From Patagioenas fasciata (Eukaryota; Chordata; Aves; Columbiformes; Columbidae), in assembly GCF_037038585.1 (NCBI RefSeq), contig NC_092521.1, positions 107,958,105-108,022,104 on the forward strand: DNA of 64,000 nucleotides. The letters run 5' to 3'. The first letter of the stretch is position 1, and the number at the start of each line of letters is the position of its first letter. The notes beneath the pieces are model-generated. The model ran no database searches and was not told the DNA's origin. It saw nothing but the letters and a program-made list of their open reading frames with translations. A program made the position numbers and the translations under genes. Positions 63,901 to 64,000 of the stretch are shown here, in pieces.

Positions 63901-64000
63901 ATTCTATTAAGAAAGCAAGTAGCAGTCATATCTCTCCAGTGAAAAATGTCTTTCTGTAGCTTCCTGAGCTACATTGTCCCTCACACCACTCATTCCCTGA

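Larger units (their letters stand above)
46460..64000 (-). other. RAMP3: RAMP3 intron 1 and/or upstream region; exon 1 not found
   Basis: All sequence upstream of exon 2 in the RAMP3 direction. The missing exon should contain an ATG, a hydrophobic signal peptide of about 20-25 residues, and end one base into a codon before a GT donor. No CpG-rich block typical of a bird first exon is visible here, so exon 1 is probably beyond the window. The region holds a hAT-like insertion (46.7 kb), CR1 pieces (56.2, 57.8-59.1, 60.4 and 60.9 kb), a purine-rich tract (51.5 kb) and AT-rich unique DNA. Confidence 0.6.

Noticed and set aside
1..64000. About 140 short open frames (60-154 codons) on both strands
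   Set aside because: Many begin at non-ATG codons, overlap opposite-strand frames, and lack splice signals or family motifs. Only those in RAMP3 exons or CR1 copies are explained by known proteins.
1..64000. CRISPR arrays, operons, tRNA or rRNA genes, or prokaryotic systems
   Set aside because: None seen. Spliced gene structure, CR1 and microsatellites show a vertebrate nuclear genome.

Overview
This is vertebrate nuclear DNA, almost certainly from a bird. It is AT-rich, has no compact operon-like coding, and carries about a dozen CR1 LINE pieces (the dominant avian LINE) plus a few very old MIR-like SINE remnants. I see no Alu, B1/B2 or L1 sequence. I cannot tell the order or species of bird.

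Only one protein gene can be supported: RAMP3 (receptor activity-modifying protein 3), on the minus strand. The last coding exon (17714-17969, with stop codon) and the middle exon (46327-46459) are both intact. They join in a matching phase (AT|G) across an intron of about 28.4 kb. The joined product runs from just after the expected signal peptide to the C terminus. The first exon, with the start codon and signal peptide, was not found and probably lies beyond base 64000. The 3' UTR runs from 17713 down to a poly(A) signal near 16935 or 16743.

Layout: 1-16.7 kb is the region downstream of RAMP3. It holds CR1 tails, MIR fragments and one unusual GC-rich island (about 13.0-14.5 kb) built partly from a degenerate tandem repeat of about 173 bp. 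16.7-18.0 kb is the 3' UTR and last exon. 18.0-46.3 kb is intron 2, with CR1 copies at 21.2, 33.9, 36.8 and 44.2 kb. 46.33-46.46 kb is exon 2. 46.5-64 kb is intron 1 and/or upstream DNA, with a 93-bp hAT-like element flanked by an exact 8-bp duplication, a long CR1 copy at 57.8-59.1 kb, and CR1 slivers.

Most other open frames are short, often lack ATG, and overlap on both strands; I treat them as chance. I found no CRISPR, no bacterial or phage gene, no tRNA or rRNA, and no clear new biological system. The most useful observations are the RAMP3 sequence changes (C-terminal motif, juxtamembrane cysteine, moved glycosylation sites), the hAT-like insertion near exon 2, and the GC-rich tandem-repeat island.
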